Source: Cordilura impudica (lineage: Eukaryota > Arthropoda > Insecta > Diptera > Scathophagidae). From it: a stretch of DNA of 64,000 nt. Made by a program: the position numbers and the translations under genes. Positions within the stretch are counted from its first letter, which is position 1, and each line of letters opens with the position of its first letter. The notes under the pieces were generated by a model. That model was not told the DNA's origin. It did no database searches and saw only the letters and a list, made by a program, of their open reading frames with translations. The stretch spans positions 220,830,868-220,894,867 of the forward strand of contig OY821518.1 in assembly GCA_963682025.1 (NCBI GenBank), written 5' to 3'. Positions 60,936 to 64,000 of the stretch are shown here, in pieces.

Positions 60936-61070
60936 CCCATATATGAAAAGATTCACATGGAACGCTATATTAAGGCTCGGTCAAAAAATTACCCGAATAT
61001 GATGATATATGGAAAAACCACTTATTTTACACAGAACCAAACAAACAAAATTTGAGAAAATTCTATGCGA
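60936..61070 (-). mobile_element. HLE fragment, diverged 3' half
   Basis: ATATGAAAAGATTCACATGG...CGGTCAAAAAATTACCCGAA...AAATTTGAGAAAATTCTATG follows the HLE minus-strand order with many changes. It abuts the next HLE 5' end. Confidence 0.55.
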
Positions 61071-61327
61071 TACTTATACCCTATACAACTATGTGGTTTG
61101 GGTATAATGACTCTGTGCTGCTGTTTGTAACTACCAAAAATATTTGACCCAGACCCATCCTTTATTATACCGATCGACTCAGAATCACTTTCTGAGTCGA
61201 TTTTGCGATGTCCTTAAGTCCGTTCGTCCGCCCGTCCGCCCGTCCGTCTGTCCGTCTATGTTCCATGCAAAATTTGTAATCAAACTACAGGTCGCATATT
61301 TTGATATATATATATATATATGTTCCT

Positions 61328-62650
61328 CTAACTCCCATTGGAGCATAGGGCGCCAATAACAGCTGATCGCCAGCGGACCTGATTTTGTGCCGTTGTTCTT
61401 AGCTGGTTCGAAGATAGTCCAAGGCCAGGTTGCCGGCCAGTTTGTTGAAATGCGTTCCATCGAAGTGCCTGTTTGGCCACGTTGTCGTCGTTTCGTCGTA
61501 GTGTATGACCAATCCATTGCAACTTGCGCTTCCGTATTTCAATTTCTATCGGAATCTGTCTTGACTGCACTAACAGGTCAGCATTAGAGATTGTCCGAGG
61601 CCAGAAAATGCGAAGAATTCTTCTGAGGCAGCGGTTGACAAATGTTTGTAGACGGTGGGTAATGGTATTCGTACCATTCCAGGTTGTGCATCCATAGAGA
61701 AGTACCGATTTGACATTTGCTTCGAAAATTCTAAGCTTAGTGCGAGGACTTATTTTGTTATTTTGCCATATTGGAGCTAATATGCCAAAGGACGATCTTG
61801 CCTTATTTATTCTACTCTCTACATCTAAGTCGGCACCTCCATTTTTGTCAATCTCACAACCCAGGTAGCAGAAGTTGGACATGTAGTCGTAAATTTGGTC
61901 GCCTATATATAGTGGTGATGGTGAGTCAACTCCTACACTCAGTGCCTTTGTTTTTCCGCTATTTATTTTAAGACCTGTACAGCGCAGTTTGTCTTGCAAA
62001 TTTAATGTTGTCTGTTTTAGATCACAAAGTCTGTGCGAAAGTAAGCATATGTCATCTGCGTATGCAAAGTAGTTAAGGTATTTTTTGTTGTTGATTTGCC
62101 ACTGAATACCATGGCTGCTATTTTCTGTGGAACTTAGAACATCTTCTATCACAACAAGGAATAACAAAGGCGACAATAAACATCCCTGGCCAACTCCACT
62201 TTGCACCATAAATAGGTCAGGTAGCTTCCCCTTGTGAAGAACGAAACATCTGGCTTGGTTGTAACTTTCCTTGATCAGTGATATAAGTTTTTCCGGTATA
62301 CCTCTTCTTTGCAAAGCTAAACATATGAACTCCCGATTAATACTATCGAAAGCTTTTTCAAAATCAATAAAAAGAAAATGTAGCTTGGAGTTTAACTCCA
62401 CACACTGCTCTGTAATTATTCGTAAGGTGTTGATATGATCCGCACAGGAATATCCACTACGAAAACCGGCTTGGCATGTGCTGATGGTCTTTTCTAGGTG
62501 CTCTTTAACGCGATTAAGGATTATTTTTGCAATTATTTTTGCTATAGTTGGTAACACACATATGCCTCGCCAATTGCTGCAGTTCTTCAGATCTCCTTTC
62601 TTTGCTATCTTAACTATTATACCATCCTTCCATTCGTCTGGAGAGGACTA
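61328..62650 (-). pseudogene. 5'-truncated non-LTR retrotransposon, RT domain intact
   Basis: The reading frame is open from 62650 to the stop at 61328 (409 codons from the first internal ATG, about 440 in all). It starts SSPDEWKDGIIVKIAKKGDL (RT motif 0/1), then NWRGICVLPTIAKI, FLFIDFEKAFDSIN (motif A), GVGQGCLLSPLLFLVVIED (motif B) and NYFAYADDICLLS (motif C, YADD). GLKINSGKTKALSV and the thumb/C-terminal part RKLQWIGHTLRR and WRSAVIGAL follow. The stop is followed almost at once by AGGAAC and an (AT)n tail (61300-61320), so there is practically no 3' UTR. Endonuclease and 5' part are absent, which is normal for 5' truncation. The clade was not fixed with certainty. Lack of stops suggests a young copy. 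Confidence 0.8.
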
Positions 62651-62930
62651 AAACAAAAAAAAGCCATGGGATGGACGGTGTTGAAATTGGTGAAATTCGG
62701 TCCATGTTCAGACCTAGTCCCCATACAAATCACCTCTATGAAATCGACATAAATTGCTATAAGATCCAAACTATCGTATGGATCTCAGTCAAATTGGGTT
62801 TGTGTGTGTTTATTATATCCATTCATCAGCAGTCCAAAAATGATCAAATTCTTAGTCATAGGCCCCATATAGAGCTGCTTCTTGATCTTCACTTAAATTT
62901 ATCAAAAAACAAAAATTTCCACAGATTTTT

Positions 62931-63653
62931 TAAACCCTATACCACTATGTGGTTTGGGTATAATGACTTTGTGCTGCTGTTGGTAACTACCAAAAATATT
63001 TGACCTAGATAAATCTTTTATTATACCGTCCCTCCGTCCGTCTGTGTGTCCATGTAAACTTGTACGGTCGCAAACATGAATATGTTTTGATGAATTTGGT
63101 ATGTCAGCTTTTAACTGCCATAGGATGAACGCTGTTGAAATTGGTAAAAATCGGTCCATATTCAGACCTAGTCCCCATACAAATGACCCCTGTGAAATCG
63201 ACATAAATTGCAGTAAGATTCAAATTATAACATAGATCTTAGTCAAATTGGGTTTATATGTGTTTATTGTATCCATTAATCAGTAGTCCAAAAATAATCC
63301 TTATAGGACAATTCTTAGTCATAGGTCCAATATAGAGCTGCTTCCCCATCTTCACTTAAATCTATCAGAAAACAAAAATATTGCACAGATTTTTCTCAAA
63401 TTTGGTTTGTGTATATTTTTTCAAAAGTGACTTTACCGAATATGGTCAGGATCGTTTCATTTTTCGACCTAGTCCCCGTATAAATATAATGCCCGAACTT
63501 TATCATATCTGTAGCAAAAAAAATTAATAACAATACCACTCAAATTTGGCTTATGCTTATTTTCAATATCCAATTAGGGGGACCGGAAAGGCAGGGTCTC
63601 TAAACCATTGTATAGGTATGGTATGGTCGGTATAGACCGACCATAACTTTTTT
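62931..63653 (+). mobile_element. HLE, full length, inserted in another HLE
   Basis: It starts TTAAACCCTATACCACTATG and ends with a changed palindrome (GGTATAGACCGAC) and TTTTTTACCTCTT. Its (GTCC)n is very short (63029-63040). It interrupts the HLE of 61073-63921 within a T-run, which would suit a Helentron-type T-T insertion. Confidence 0.72.
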
Positions 63654-63921
63654 ACCTCTTTCAAATTTGGTTTGTATATGTTGTTTCAAAATATAAGTGA
63701 CTTTACCAAATATGGTCAGAATCTGTCTATTTTTCGACCTAGTTCCCATATAAATATAGCACCCGATATGAACTTTTTGATATATACAGCCAAAAAAATT
63801 AATAACTATGCCACTCAAATTTGGCTTATGCATTTTTTCTATTCCAATTATTTGGATTGAAGAGATAGTGTCGCTAAGCCGTGGTATAGGGTATCGTATG
63901 TTTGGTCTAGACCGACTGTAG

Positions 63922-64000
63922 TCTAAGTGAAGACCGGGATACTGATTTATATGGAGACATAGCATAAAAATGGTTCAACAGAGTTTGCTTTTCTACTACT
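63922..64000 (-). mobile_element. HLE fragment at window edge
   Basis: CTAAGTGAAGACCGGGATAC then ATATGGAGACATAGCATAAAA follows the middle of a minus-strand HLE. It continues past the window. Confidence 0.45.

Larger units (their letters stand above)
61073..63921 (+). mobile_element. HLE split by a LINE and by a younger HLE
   Basis: Pieces 61073-61317 (5' end, CCCTATACAACTATGTGG, (GTCC)n), 62661-62930 (middle) and 63654-63921 (3' end, ending TCTAGACCGACTG) give one HLE in correct order. Between the first two lies the LINE of 61321-62650, and between the last two the complete HLE of 62931-63653. The break points are inside sequence that is continuous in other copies. Confidence 0.75.

Overview
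The window looks like repeat-dense, AT-rich nuclear DNA from a fly (Diptera, probably a higher fly). No host gene could be recognised. The organism call rests on a very abundant short element with (GTCC)n and conserved ends of the DINE-1/mini-me kind, on R1-like and I-like non-LTR retrotransposons, and on piggyBac, Transib/RAG1-like, hAT, Copia and Helitron relatives of insect type. There is no operon, ribosome-binding site, rRNA or CRISPR array. Nearly every coding stretch is a broken transposase or reverse transcriptase.

Layout. 0-5 kb: piggyBac remnant, then two copies of the short Helentron-like element (called HLE here), one of them split by a tandem array of about 118-bp units. 5-11 kb: an I-like LINE with a complete non-autonomous Helitron (6822-7898) in its 3' region, then a TTAA-bounded piggyBac derivative. 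11-21 kb: further HLE copies, a possible Penelope fragment and a reverse-strand I-like LINE. 21-26 kb: a mini-me-type element, a tRNA-derived SINE, a MITE and a degenerate piggyBac with both ends. 26.9-30.7 kb: a reverse-strand Helitron that itself contains a second 1.08-kb Helitron. 32-41 kb: HLE copies around a RAG1-like (Transib-type) transposon (33483-37219), directly followed by a hAT element (37283-38891). 43.2-49.2 kb: about 6 kb of a roughly 195-bp satellite with a 1.83-kb higher-order period. 49.2-55.4 kb: a Copia element whose 3' LTR is split by a 3.8-kb Helitron carrying a Pif1-type helicase C-terminus. 55.4-59.3 kb: head-to-tail pieces of an R1-like LINE. 59.3-60.2 kb: a decayed transposase-like gene. 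61-64 kb: an HLE containing both a LINE and another HLE.

The elements interact as a nested history rather than a pathway. The satellite was hit by Copia, Copia's LTR by a Helitron, and the other end of Copia is cut by the R1-like LINE. Old HLE copies were hit by a LINE and by a younger HLE. An I-like LINE was hit by a Helitron. Target-site duplications or canonical insertion dinucleotides could be read for several of these (CGACG, GTCTACAA, TTAA, A/T).

The most notable object is the RAG1-like transposon. Its ends carry the heptamer CACAGTG and a shared nonamer-like block at two different spacings, about 12-13 and 22-23 nt, reminiscent of the 12/23 arrangement of V(D)J recombination signals.
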